Source: Roseobacter insulae
GTDB lineage: Bacteria; Pseudomonadota; Alphaproteobacteria; Rhodobacterales; Rhodobacteraceae
Direction: 5' to 3'
Length of the DNA stretch: 64,000 nucleotides
Assembly (NCBI RefSeq): GCF_019375555.1
Contig: NZ_JAHXDN010000002.1
Location: 372,001-436,000, forward strand
Below are positions 44,457 to 52,582 of the stretch, in pieces. Numbering within the stretch: position 1 is the stretch's first letter; every line of letters begins with the position of its first letter. Under the pieces are notes generated by a model. It made no database searches. It worked only from the letters and a program-made list of their open reading frames with translations, and was not told the DNA's origin. The position numbers and the translations under genes are program-made.

Positions 44457-46475
44457 CTACCGCCGCCAGAACCTTGCCCGACCCGAGAACAGTATCTGGA
44501 GTCTGGACAGCAGGCGGTTGCCGCTGGTGCGACGCGGGGCGTCCTCCTGTGCCAGCCGGTGAACGGCAACCTCGGCAGGGCAGGGCAAGCCGGTCTGCGG
44601 GTCGAGATAGCGCGCGTAGTCTATCAGGACCGCGTGAACGAGACCTGCAAGGCCGGGCCGGGCGCGGCGGCGTGGCGGCACGTCGGCAAGATCGGTGGTG
44701 AGGCCCCACCCGGCATAGAACGGCACGCCCAGCGTAGTCACTGGTATGCCGCGCAGAAGCGCTTCGAACCCCAGAAGCGATGTCATGGTCCAGACCTCCT
44801 GAACCTGATCCAGAAGGGCCAGCGCGTCGGCGTTTTTTGCCACATGGTCTGCCAGATCCGTGGTCTCGCAGGCCCCGTCACGCAAACCTGCCTCGACGTC
44901 GGGATGCGGTTTGTAGATCAGTATCGCCTTAGGGTTTGCATCTCTCGCCGCCCGGAGCAGATCGAGATTGCGCCGCACGGCGCCACCTCCTGATGTCAGC
45001 GACGCGTCATCCTCCACCTGGCCCGCAACCAGAATGCGGTGGCCTTCGGGCAGGGCAGGTCGGTCGCCGCCGATGTTGTACTTGGTGATGCGCTGGCGCA
45101 CTATTTGCGTCATCACGGCCTGCGCGCGCTGTTCCTGATCCGGGCGCAGGTCCTCGCGGTCGGCAATCAGATGTTCGAGGCGGCTGGCCCTGGTCGGATC
45201 GTAGTAGATCCCCACATCGTCGGTAACCAGGGACAGGGCAGGCACAAGCGCCGCTCCCAGACCGCGCGACCGCAGAAAGCCGTCTTCAACACGGATGGCA
45301 TCCGACTGGCCCACGGTCGCCTTGCTGGCCCAGACCATCCACGGGCGCCCGGTTGTGCGGGCTGTGGCCGGGTTTTCCTCGAAAATGACGGCGTCATGCT
45401 GGCCGAAAAACTGTTGCAAATGGGGACGTTTCCACAGGCTCATGCCCGAGGCCACCCACCCGAAACGATCCTCGCGCCACGCACGGGCCTGCGCCGCGAT
45501 GATTTCCACGGCGGTCTGGAAATCGCACAGCCTGTCGTGAAACGGATCGTACCATTTGGGATAGAGCATCATGGCGGCAGCGAACATCTGAGCGCGGGTC
45601 AGCCGGCGTTGGCGTCGTTGCACCGGAAACTCGTCATCGGACAGGCCCCACCCGGCATAAAAGGGTTGTCCGAAAACACGCGGTCTGTGACCGGCGAATA
45701 TCGCTTCGAACCCGAGTTGCGAGGAGACCGTGTAGACACCGACAGCCCCTTCGAACAACACCCATGGGCTGATCGGATCAGTAACGAAACTGACGCGGTC
45801 GGAGACATCCTGCGCGTCAAAGTATCCCTTGCGGAACCCGGCAACGGTTTCCGGATGGGTCTTGATGAGGATGGGCGCGCCGGGATGCTCTTCCTGTGCG
45901 ACAAAGAGCATCTCCAGAAAGCGGTTGCGGTCGGCGCCGCAGGCCGCAACCGATGCGTCCCCAAGGGTCTGATCCAGGACCAGAACGTACCCGGGTGGCA
46001 GGGGCGGCATATCGGGATCGACCGCGCTGAATTTTGTCAGATGTGCCTCTTGCAGGCGTTCAATGGCGTTTCGGGCCCGGTCGAGCAAAGCCGTGTCGTC
46101 CAGCGGATGGGTGCTGAGCAGCGTTTCGAGATCAGAGGGTCTCGCCGGGTCGTAGTGAACCCCCGCGTGATCGATCAGCAGCCCCAGGGGCGGCTCACCG
46201 GAACGTCCCGGATGCAGGGACCGCAGCCATGCATCTTCAACCCGGACAAGGCCCGCGCCCTTGAAGCCTGCCACGGCTTCACCCCTGTGCGATGTCGGGC
46301 TGTTGCCCCAGACCCCAACCAGATCGTCAGGGCCGGGCGCACCGATTTTCACGTCGTAACCGCTGAGCGTCAGGATGCGCCGAATGCGTTTTTGTGTCAG
46401 GAAACCGCCGTTGTAAACGTAAAGCCGCCGGGCAGTTTCCTGTCCGGCGGTGTCTAGGTCACGTGATGTGGCCAT
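44457..46475 (-). CDS. kpsC: KpsC-type beta-Kdo transferase for capsule
   Basis: KpsC makes the oligo-Kdo linker on which group-2-type capsules are built. The 672-residue protein has two similar glycosyltransferase modules: one around 30-330 (GVYTVSSQLGFEAIFAGHRPRVFGQPFYAGWGLSD, about 265-300) and one around 335-670 (EVWTMTSLLGFEALLRGIPVTTLGVPFYAGWGLTTD). Each has the HPDVE/HPETV-like Kdo-site motif KTHPETV and KPHPDVE and an LGFEA-x-x-P...FYAGWGL motif. E. coli KpsC is similar in length and duplication. ATG 46475 is eight bases past the upstream stop. The gene ends nine bases after the ribD stop. Confidence 0.92.
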   Translation of the reverse strand: MATSRDLDTAGQETARRLYVYNGGFLTQKRIRRILTLSGYDVKIGAPGPDDLVGVWGNSPTSHRGEAVAGFKGAGLVRVEDAWLRSLHPGRSGEPPLGLLIDHAGVHYDPARPSDLETLLSTHPLDDTALLDRARNAIERLQEAHLTKFSAVDPDMPPLPPGYVLVLDQTLGDASVAACGADRNRFLEMLFVAQEEHPGAPILIKTHPETVAGFRKGYFDAQDVSDRVSFVTDPISPWVLFEGAVGVYTVSSQLGFEAIFAGHRPRVFGQPFYAGWGLSDDEFPVQRRQRRLTRAQMFAAAMMLYPKWYDPFHDRLCDFQTAVEIIAAQARAWREDRFGWVASGMSLWKRPHLQQFFGQHDAVIFEENPATARTTGRPWMVWASKATVGQSDAIRVEDGFLRSRGLGAALVPALSLVTDDVGIYYDPTRASRLEHLIADREDLRPDQEQRAQAVMTQIVRQRITKYNIGGDRPALPEGHRILVAGQVEDDASLTSGGGAVRRNLDLLRAARDANPKAILIYKPHPDVEAGLRDGACETTDLADHVAKNADALALLDQVQEVWTMTSLLGFEALLRGIPVTTLGVPFYAGWGLTTDLADVPPRRRARPGLAGLVHAVLIDYARYLDPQTGLPCPAEVAVHRLAQEDAPRRTSGNRLLSRLQILFSGRARFWRR

Positions 46476-46483
46476 GGAGGGTG

Positions 46484-47617
46484 TCAGTTCGCCAATTGGT
46501 CGATGGAGGCTGCCGGTCCGACGAGAGATCCGAATACGGCCGACACGGCCTTGTTCCACTGTGCGAGCGGTGCTTCGGTGACATATAGGGTGTCCCCGTC
46601 GCGAATAACAAAGTCGCGCGCAACGAACATGCCGTTGGGTTTGGTGAGGTCCAGCAGGTAGATCATGCGCTGTGCGCCGATCAGGTCGTCACGCCCCAGT
46701 ACCTGCGCTGCCACTTCGGGTGGCTCGTTGCGGAAGATGAAAACGCCGGTTGCGTCGGAGGTTGCCGATACCAGACCACCAACCTGTGCGATCGCTTCAA
46801 GCGCCGACAGGTTCTGAGACCGGAAGGGAACGCGTGCCTGGGCGCCCGTCGCACCGAGCGAGACGAAGGACCGGGTGTCTTCCTCGACCAGAATGCGGTC
46901 GCCGCCCCGGAGGGCGATGTCAAGTTCGGGGTGATTGTAGAGATCCTGGAACCAGATGCGGCTGCGCTGGTTGCCGCGAATCACGGTGATCTGTGCAACC
47001 TCGGGTTCGATGGTCACGCCCCCGGCCCGCGCCAGCATGGTCGACAGCGTGCGGGTGGGGCGTTCAATGGCATAGACCCCTTGTCCGCCCACAGACCCGA
47101 TGAGGGATACGGTCGAGCCGTCGCCCGCTTGTCTGCGGACTTCGACCTGCGGGTCGGGGGTCTGTTGTTCAAGCTTGGAGGTGATGATCCGGCGGATGGC
47201 TTCGGGCGAATTTCCCGCCGCCCGGATACGCCCGGCATAGGGCACGAAGATAAAGCCGTCGCCATCGACCTGAACGGTTTCAAGCAGGGTGGCATTGCTG
47301 GCTTCGCTTGCCAGCAGGCCATCGTCAACGTTTTCCCAGATCGTCAGGCCCAGAACGTCCCCGGGCTGAATGGTGTCCGATCCGATCCTGGCGGAGTTCT
47401 TGAACGTCTCGGAGAAACCGAGCGCCGGGACCACCGCAATGGCGCGGGTCACGCGGTCATTCACCGTTATGACGAAAGCATCGCCTTCCTTCTGGACGGA
47501 GCCTGCGTAGATCTGCCTTTTGTTGGGGCCGACGTTGGGCAAGCCACATGACGTCAAAACGGCCAGAGCCGTCACGAGAGCGATGGGCCTTGCCCATCGA
47601 AAGCCGGAAGTAATCAC
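46484..47617 (-). CDS. Polysaccharide export protein, Wza/OPX-like lipoprotein (GTG start)
   Basis: Outer-membrane polysaccharide exporters form the channel for capsule or exopolysaccharide. The 377-residue protein has a lipoprotein signal ending LAVLTSC (lipobox LTSC, lipidated Cys about residue 24), a Poly_export domain (DTIQPGDVLGLTIWENVDDG, about 78-97, and LETVQVDGDGFIFVPYAGRIRAAG), SLBB repeats (about 170-250: VSLIGSVGGQGVYAI, GGDRILVEEDT) and a C-terminal soluble end. GTG at 47617 has GAGGAG eight bases before it. Neighbours kpsC and kpsS suggest a capsule function; the KpsD/KpsE, KpsM and KpsT genes are not in the window. Confidence 0.88.
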   Translation of the reverse strand: MITSGFRWARPIALVTALAVLTSCGLPNVGPNKRQIYAGSVQKEGDAFVITVNDRVTRAIAVVPALGFSETFKNSARIGSDTIQPGDVLGLTIWENVDDGLLASEASNATLLETVQVDGDGFIFVPYAGRIRAAGNSPEAIRRIITSKLEQQTPDPQVEVRRQAGDGSTVSLIGSVGGQGVYAIERPTRTLSTMLARAGGVTIEPEVAQITVIRGNQRSRIWFQDLYNHPELDIALRGGDRILVEEDTRSFVSLGATGAQARVPFRSQNLSALEAIAQVGGLVSATSDATGVFIFRNEPPEVAAQVLGRDDLIGAQRMIYLLDLTKPNGMFVARDFVIRDGDTLYVTEAPLAQWNKAVSAVFGSLVGPAASIDQLAN

Positions 47618-47733
47618 TGCTCGGTCTCCTCGACCTATTCGAAATCTGCCTCGTATCGCCAGCTTTTCGTGGCGTATTTTGTGTTAACCTATCGGCTATT
47701 CTTCCAAAAATCTACTGTTTGCATACAGGTAGA

Positions 47734-49029
47734 TCATTGCACGACCCGCAACTGTTGCGCGATGGCCGCGGTTTTGCGGTTGACGATTTCGTAAGGATCC
47801 GAGCCTGCCAGCATCAGATCGACCACTTGACGCAGCAATTGCCGTCGTCCCCGTCCGGCGTAAAAGCTGCCGGGCAACTGGCTGGTTTCCAACAAAAACT
47901 GCCTGAAATCGCGGTAGGCTTCGATGTCGGCCCGGGCCGGGTTGGCGTAAAACTCGGCCAGCGGCTGACTGGAGACGAGCTCCGGCTTGCCGTACACCGC
48001 GTCGCCAAAGGTCTTCAGGGGAATGCCGCGCCACAGGGCTTGCTGACCTGAAGTTGAATTGACGGTGACCGCGCTGCGCGCTTCCGCGAGGATACCGGCA
48101 AGCTTGCCGCCGCGCTGATAGTGGACGCGGTGCCCAATGCCATGCGCGCGGGCAAACCGCCGGATGTCGCGGCGCAGCGGGGCGCGGCCGTCTTCAAGCG
48201 GGTGCGCCTTGAAGACGAGGTGGTGGTGTTGCGGTGCGCCCTGCGCAAACTGCGAGATGACCAGATCCAGAAACTCGGACTGATCCGCAAATGGCGCGTG
48301 CGTCTGAAAGGCGCTGTCATGTTCCAGCTGCAAAAGAGCGATGTGGTAGGGAAAGCCGCCCTGCCTGAGCCGAAAGGTAGCGACCCGCCTTTCCAAAGCC
48401 TGGAAGGGCATCAAGAAAAGCCGACGGAGGTAGAGACGAAACTCCTGCCCGACGTTCAGGTCACGATGGGGGTGAAACTGTTTATACCTTTGGTTACAAC
48501 ACATTACGAACCAATGATAAAGTGCCCCATAGAACACGTGCTGACGCATGTCTCCCCAGTGACCGGGGGGGACGGGCGGTTCGGGGTCGGCCTGTTCGCG
48601 GGCGTCCCGCATCGCGCTTAGCGGCATGTCCATCAGGGCGGAGTGGCCGTTGGCGCCGCCAAGCTCGTAGCTTACCCAATAGGGGCGCAGGTATCCCTCT
48701 TCGAACACATGAACGCGGATGTTCTGCGCTTTGGCTTCCGCGACGGCCTCGGCATGCATCCATCGCGTGTCGCCGTAAAGCACCACGTCGGTCACGCCTT
48801 TCCCGGCAAAAACCTCTTGCAGGAAGGGTTGCCACCTGTCCCGCGGCGCGCGAAACGGCAGATAGGATGCCCGACGGGGCCAAAACGCGCGGTCACCTGC
48901 ATTGAATCCCACCCGCCAGACCTGCGCACCGGCAAGGCGCAGTTGATGGCCCAGTTGATAGAAAAACGGGCCGTGAGGTCCCTGCAGAAACAAGAACACG
49001 CGTTGGCCGGAATCAGGCGCAGGTGTCAA
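47734..49029 (-). CDS. kpsS: KpsS-type beta-Kdo transferase for capsule (TTG start)
   Basis: KpsS starts the Kdo linker on phosphatidylglycerol in group-2-type capsule synthesis. The 431-residue protein has FLQGPHGPFFYQLGHQLRLAG near the start, EEGYLRPYWVSYE (about 110-123), LVFKAHPLEDG (Kdo-site HP motif, about 270-280), VNSTSGQQALWRGIPLKTFGDAVYG and SSQPLAEFYANP. These are typical of the capsule polysaccharide export (KpsS/LipB) family. The TTG start is at 49029 with GAGAGG upstream; no ATG gives the family N-terminus. It is the first gene of the cassette; its gap to the next gene is 116 bp. Confidence 0.9.
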   Translation of the reverse strand: MTPAPDSGQRVFLFLQGPHGPFFYQLGHQLRLAGAQVWRVGFNAGDRAFWPRRASYLPFRAPRDRWQPFLQEVFAGKGVTDVVLYGDTRWMHAEAVAEAKAQNIRVHVFEEGYLRPYWVSYELGGANGHSALMDMPLSAMRDAREQADPEPPVPPGHWGDMRQHVFYGALYHWFVMCCNQRYKQFHPHRDLNVGQEFRLYLRRLFLMPFQALERRVATFRLRQGGFPYHIALLQLEHDSAFQTHAPFADQSEFLDLVISQFAQGAPQHHHLVFKAHPLEDGRAPLRRDIRRFARAHGIGHRVHYQRGGKLAGILAEARSAVTVNSTSGQQALWRGIPLKTFGDAVYGKPELVSSQPLAEFYANPARADIEAYRDFRQFLLETSQLPGSFYAGRGRRQLLRQVVDLMLAGSDPYEIVNRKTAAIAQQLRVVQ

Positions 49030-49178
49030 CGTCGGAGCCTCTCACAAGTCTTGCGTCACTTCCACCAAACAAACCCGCCACAAATATGGCAGGATATCCC
49101 CGTTGCGGCAAGGTGGGGGTCTTGTCAGCGCAAAGCCGCACAGCTAGGTCAGGGACACGATTGATCGAAAGGCACGCG

Positions 49179-49778
49179 ATGTTCACCGGCATCATTACCG
49201 ACATTGGCACCATTACCTCGCTTGAGCAGGAAGGCGATCTGCGGGCACGCATCAAAACCAGCTACGATACGCAGACGATCGATATGGGAGCCTCTATCGC
49301 CTCCGACGGCGTCTGCCTCACTGTCGTGGATCTGGGTCCGGATTGGTACGAGGTGCAGATCAGCGCGGAGACGGTCCAGAAAACCAATATCGGGCGCAAC
49401 AACTGGGCAGTTGGAAAACGCGTCAATCTCGAACGCGCGCTGCGGGTGGGAGACGAATTGGGAGGCCATATCGTATCAGGGCATGTGGATGGCGTGGCCG
49501 AAGTGATCGCCGTCGAGGACGAAGGGGACAGCACCCGCGTGATCCTGCGCGCGCCCGAGGGTCTGGCCCGCTTCATCGCGCCCAAGGGGTCGGTTGCGCT
49601 GAATGGCACGTCGCTGACCGTGAACGAGGTGACCGGTACCGATTTCGGGGTCAATTTTATTCCCCACACAAAGACAGCCACCACGTGGGGCGAGGTCGCC
49701 GTGGGCGATATGGTCAATCTGGAGATCGACACCCTGGCGCGTTACGTTGCGCGACTGGCTGAAATGCCTGCGGCCTGA
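49179..49778 (+). CDS. ribE: Riboflavin synthase (alpha subunit type)
   Basis: The enzyme dismutates two 6,7-dimethyl-8-ribityllumazine molecules to riboflavin. The 199-residue protein has the duplicated lumazine-binding fold: FTGIITDIGTITSLE with the CLTV motif (residues 1-90) and GHIVSGHVDGVAEV with LNGTSLTV (about 95-180). ATG 49179 (GAAAGG upstream) is the family start; an upstream in-frame stretch is not homologous. It begins the ribE-ribB-ribH-nusB run, cut off from ribD by the capsule cassette. I see no FMN riboswitch consensus in its 149-bp leader. Confidence 0.95.
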   Translation: MFTGIITDIGTITSLEQEGDLRARIKTSYDTQTIDMGASIASDGVCLTVVDLGPDWYEVQISAETVQKTNIGRNNWAVGKRVNLERALRVGDELGGHIVSGHVDGVAEVIAVEDEGDSTRVILRAPEGLARFIAPKGSVALNGTSLTVNEVTGTDFGVNFIPHTKTATTWGEVAVGDMVNLEIDTLARYVARLAEMPAA

Positions 49779-49852
49779 CCGTGTGGCGCGTCTGGTCAAG
49801 GCGCTGTCGCTGGGCTAAGAGCCTGCCAAGCTGAATGAAAGGCACGCGCGCC

Positions 49853-50977
49853 ATGAGTTTTGAAACGCCCGGACCGGTTGAGACAGATCTGCGCAGCAGC
49901 ATCTCGCCGATTGAAAAGATTATCGAGGATGCGCGGCAGGGCCGGATGTTCATCCTCGTGGATCATGAAGACCGTGAGAATGAAGGAGACCTGGTGATCC
50001 CGGCACAATTCGCCGATGCGGCGGCGATCAATTTCATGGCCACCCACGGGCGTGGCCTGATCTGCATGCCGCTGACCGCCGAGCGGATCGAGACGCTGGG
50101 GCTGCCGATGATGGCGGTCAACAACTCCTCGCGCCATGAAACCGCCTTTACTGTGTCCATCGAGGCGCGCGAGGGCGTCAGCACAGGCATTTCCGCGGCG
50201 GATCGTGCATTGACCGTTGCCGTGGCCATTGACGAGAGCCGCGGCCAGGCGGATATCGCCACACCGGGCCACGTCTTCCCGCTACGCGCGCGGCAGGGCG
50301 GCGTCCTGGTGCGCGCTGGCCATACGGAGGCCGCCGTGGATATCAGCCGGCTCGCCGGGCTGCACCCTTCCGGCGTGATCTGCGAGATCATGAAACCCGA
50401 TGGCGAGATGGCGCGCCTGCCGGATCTGGTAACCTTCGCGGCAGACCACGGGCTGAAGATCGGTACCATCAGTGATCTGATTGCGTATCGCCACAAACAC
50501 GACAATCTTCTGCGCCTGCGCGACGAGCGCAAGGTGTCCTCGGCCTATGGGGGCGAATGGCACATGCGTGTGTTCGCCGATGAGATCACGGGCACCGACC
50601 ACGTGATGCTGTCGAAGGGGGACATTTCTTCCGCGGAACCGGTACTGGTACGCACGCATGCGCTCAACGCGCTCGAAGACGTTCTGGGGCTGGGGCCCAG
50701 CCCGGCCGATGAATTGCCGCGCGCAATGGAGATCATCGCCGAAGAGGGGCGCGGCGCTGTTCTGCTGTTCCGCGAGCCGCATCCCAAACTGCGGCTCGAC
50801 GAAGACGACGACGATGGCCCGCGGACCATCAAGCGAACGGGCGTCGGCGCGCAGATCATGTCCACACTTGGGCTAAGCGATCTGATCCTGCTGACGGACA
50901 GCCCGCAAACCAAATATCTTGGGCTTGACGCCTACAACCTGTCCATCGTGGGCACGCGCCCCATCACCAAGGAGTGA
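49853..50977 (+). CDS. ribB: RibB with degenerate RibA domain (3,4-dihydroxy-2-butanone 4-phosphate synthase)
   Basis: RibB makes the four-carbon precursor of riboflavin from ribulose 5-phosphate. The 374-residue protein has an N-terminal RibB domain (about 20-220) with the DHEDRENEGDLV acidic motif and TGISAADRA, HVFPLRARQGGVLVRAGHTEA. The C-terminal half (about 225-374) is homologous to GTP cyclohydrolase II but lacks the zinc-binding Cys-X10-Cys-X-Cys motif (here VRTHALNALEDVLGLGPSP without Cys), so this domain is probably inactive, as in the RibBX proteins of rhizobia. GTP cyclohydrolase II must then be elsewhere. ATG 49853 has AAAGG upstream. Confidence 0.93.
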   Translation: MSFETPGPVETDLRSSISPIEKIIEDARQGRMFILVDHEDRENEGDLVIPAQFADAAAINFMATHGRGLICMPLTAERIETLGLPMMAVNNSSRHETAFTVSIEAREGVSTGISAADRALTVAVAIDESRGQADIATPGHVFPLRARQGGVLVRAGHTEAAVDISRLAGLHPSGVICEIMKPDGEMARLPDLVTFAADHGLKIGTISDLIAYRHKHDNLLRLRDERKVSSAYGGEWHMRVFADEITGTDHVMLSKGDISSAEPVLVRTHALNALEDVLGLGPSPADELPRAMEIIAEEGRGAVLLFREPHPKLRLDEDDDDGPRTIKRTGVGAQIMSTLGLSDLILLTDSPQTKYLGLDAYNLSIVGTRPITKE

Positions 50978-50980
50978 ATC

Positions 50981-51532
50981 ATGGCGGCTAATGAACAGCA
51001 TTACGTCCTGCCGCGCCCGACCTTCGACAAGCCGGTCAAGGTCCTGATTGTCGTGGCGCCCTACTACAAGGACATCGCGGATAATCTGGTGGCTGGCGCA
51101 AAAGCGGAGATCGAAGCCGCGGGCGCCACATGGGAGCTGGTGGAGATGCCCGGCGCGCTTGAAGTGCCGACGGCGATCGGAATTTCCGATCGGCGCAGCA
51201 ATTTCGACGGATATGTGGCGCTCGGCTGCGTGATCCGGGGGGAGACCACGCATTACGAAACGGTCTGCAATGACAGTTCCCGCGCTTTGCAGTTGCTGGG
51301 GCTTCAGGGGCTCTGCATCGGCAACGGCATCCTGACCGTGGAAACCCGGGCGCAGGCAGAGGTTCGCGCCGAGGTGGCGGGGCAGAACAAAGGGGGCGGG
51401 GCGGCGGCAGCGGCCTTGCATCTGATCGCAATGGCCCGTAAGTGGGCGTCCCAATCCAAGGGCATCGGGTTCAAGCCAGCAGGGCAGGACATTCTGATTG
51501 CCGGTTCAAACGATGGATCCCCAACCGCATGA
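50981..51532 (+). CDS. ribH: 6,7-dimethyl-8-ribityllumazine synthase
   Basis: RibH makes 6,7-dimethyl-8-ribityllumazine, the riboflavin synthase substrate, and forms cage-like multimers. The 183-residue protein has VLIVVAPYYKDI near the N-terminus, ELVEMPGALEVPTAI, YVALGCVIRGETTHYETVCND with the conserved catalytic His, and GNGILTVETRAQAE. It is about 25-30 residues longer than the usual minimal form because of the N-terminal MAANEQHYVLPRPTFDK and a Lys/Ser-rich C-terminal tail. It starts three bases after ribB and its stop overlaps nusB (ATGA). Confidence 0.94.
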   Translation: MAANEQHYVLPRPTFDKPVKVLIVVAPYYKDIADNLVAGAKAEIEAAGATWELVEMPGALEVPTAIGISDRRSNFDGYVALGCVIRGETTHYETVCNDSSRALQLLGLQGLCIGNGILTVETRAQAEVRAEVAGQNKGGGAAAAALHLIAMARKWASQSKGIGFKPAGQDILIAGSNDGSPTA

Positions 51533-52011
51533 CAACGCTTCACGGCAACCTTTCCGGCAACCAGCGTCGCAAGATGAAATCGGCGGCGCGCCTCTATGCC
51601 GTGCAGGCGCTGTTCCAGATGGAGCATTCGGCCCAGACCGTGGAAGCCGTGCGCGCGGAGTTTCTCGATCACCGGTTCGGCGCGGTCTATGATGGCGAAG
51701 AAATGCTGGACGGCGATATCGAATTGTTCGAAGGCGTGCTTGAGGGCGCCGTGAACCTCCAGGCGCCGATTGATCAGATGACAGACCGCGCCCTTGTCGC
51801 AAGATGGCCACTGGGACGGATCGATCCAACGCTCAGAGCGTTGTTTCGCGCGGCAGGTGCGGAGCTGAGCGCACGGCAGACGCCGCCGAAGGTGGTGATC
51901 ACCGAATATGTTGATGTGGCGCGGGCATTCTTCGCGGATGGCAAGGAGCCACAATTCGTAAATGCCGTGCTGGACCATATGGCACGTGAAACGCAGCCCG
52001 AAGCTTTCTGA
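51529..52011 (+). CDS. nusB: Transcription antitermination factor NusB
   Basis: NusB with NusE (S10) and NusG mediates rRNA antitermination. It has 160 residues, all helical. Recognised parts are KMKSAARLYAVQALFQMEH near the N-terminus, the R-WPLGRIDPTLRALFRAAGAEL region and KVVITEYVDVARAFFADGKEPQFVNAVLDHMARE, the typical NusB C-terminus. ATG 51529 overlaps the ribH stop (ATGA), so it is translationally coupled to riboflavin genes, as often in bacteria. It ends about 140 bp before the next small ORF. Confidence 0.94.
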   Translation: MTTLHGNLSGNQRRKMKSAARLYAVQALFQMEHSAQTVEAVRAEFLDHRFGAVYDGEEMLDGDIELFEGVLEGAVNLQAPIDQMTDRALVARWPLGRIDPTLRALFRAAGAELSARQTPPKVVITEYVDVARAFFADGKEPQFVNAVLDHMARETQPEAF

Positions 52012-52150
52012 CACTGTTTCGATTGCCGCAACGTTATGCCGGTCGGCACAGGGAAATTTGCGCGGTTTTGTCAGATTTTGCCGTTTTTCCCGGGTCTGGC
52101 ACTGGACTCTGTCGAATAAAATGCCATCTTGAGAACAGAGGAGAAGACCA

Positions 52151-52267
52151 ATGCTTGACCTGATCGAAAGTATCATTCGCACCGTCTTTCCGGGCGTTCG
52201 CCCGCAGCCCCAGCTGATCCCTGTCCGAGCCACGCGCAAGCGCAAGCTGACGGAGCGCCGTAAGTAA
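52151..52267 (+). CDS. 38-aa basic microprotein, hypothetical
   Basis: ATG 52151 is preceded by GAGGAG at ideal distance, and a TAAAAT -10-like box is about 30 bp upstream. The protein starts MLDLIESIIRTVFPGV, an amphipathic N-terminal helix, then PQPQLIPVRA and a highly basic tail (TRKRKLTERRK, 7 positive charges in 11 residues). A helix plus basic end fits a nucleic-acid- or membrane-binding microprotein. It lies between nusB and the minus-strand RNA gene, and its 3' end is about 40 bp from the RNA's terminator. No known family is recognised. Confidence 0.5.
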   Translation: MLDLIESIIRTVFPGVRPQPQLIPVRATRKRKLTERRK

Positions 52268-52304
52268 CCTTAGGGTCGCTGCGCAAAATCTTGAAAATCT
52301 TGTG

Positions 52305-52482
52305 GAAAAGCGGGTTCAAAGTGATGGGCCCGCTACAGCCGTTTTGGTATTTATTCCCGAGGACCTGTATATACAGGTGGGCGCCAGGTAACCAGGCCAG
52401 GGCCAGGACAGAGCCAGCTCCCTCGGATTTGCTTAAGGCCACTGGAATGTAACCAGTCACGCGCAGAGCAGCACCCATCAGC
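52305..52482 (-). ncRNA. ssrS: Structured small RNA, possibly 6S RNA (SsrS)
   Basis: On the minus strand a promoter, about 178 transcribed bases and a terminator (AGCGGG/CCCGCT followed by TTTT, 52334-52306) fit a small RNA the size of 6S RNA. Near the 5' end GATGGGTGC (52479-52471) can pair with GCGCCCACC (52384-52376), a closing stem with one G-U and one mismatch. Inside are ACTGG-N7-CCAGT (52457-52441) and CCGAGG/CCTCGG (52426-52421 with 52362-52357). A perfect palindrome ACCTGTATATACAGGT lies at 52363-52378. The 3' CGCCCACCTGT...AGGTCC pattern fits my recollection of alphaproteobacterial 6S RNAs, but I cannot check. A 105-codon open frame here is not conserved-looking. Confidence 0.5.
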
Positions 52483-52487
52483 TCAAG

Positions 52488-52516
52488 CACTTAGGCTCAC
52501 TAGGCCGCGCGGACAA
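52488..52516 (-). promoter_or_regulatory. Promoter of the 6S-like RNA
   Basis: On the minus strand TTGTCC (52516-52511), a 17-bp spacer and TAAGTG (52493-52488) predict a start at about 52482, just before the 5' closing stem. Confidence 0.5.
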
Positions 52517-52547
52517 GGGGCAAACTGCATCACCTGCGTGATTACCC

Positions 52548-52576
52548 TTGTCAGATGTTCTTGATATGTTCATATT
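52548..52576 (+). promoter_or_regulatory. Promoter of mmcB, possibly leaderless
   Basis: TTGTCA (52548-52553), a 17-bp spacer and CATATT (52571-52576) form a good promoter. The mmcB ATG begins at 52583, about 7 bases after the -10 box, so the mRNA may start at the start codon itself; no Shine-Dalgarno is present between them. Confidence 0.55.
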
Positions 52577-52582
52577 TGCGGC

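Noticed and set aside
49030-49178. Possible FMN riboswitch before ribE
   Set aside because: I looked for the conserved RFN box (GGGGCGATTCCC-like core) and do not find it; only a weak C-rich/G-rich pair at about 49097-49118.
52173-52490. 105-codon minus-strand frame across the 38-aa ORF and the 6S-like RNA
   Set aside because: It reads through the RNA's own promoter-terminator unit and palindromes; the peptide has no recognised family and no Shine-Dalgarno.
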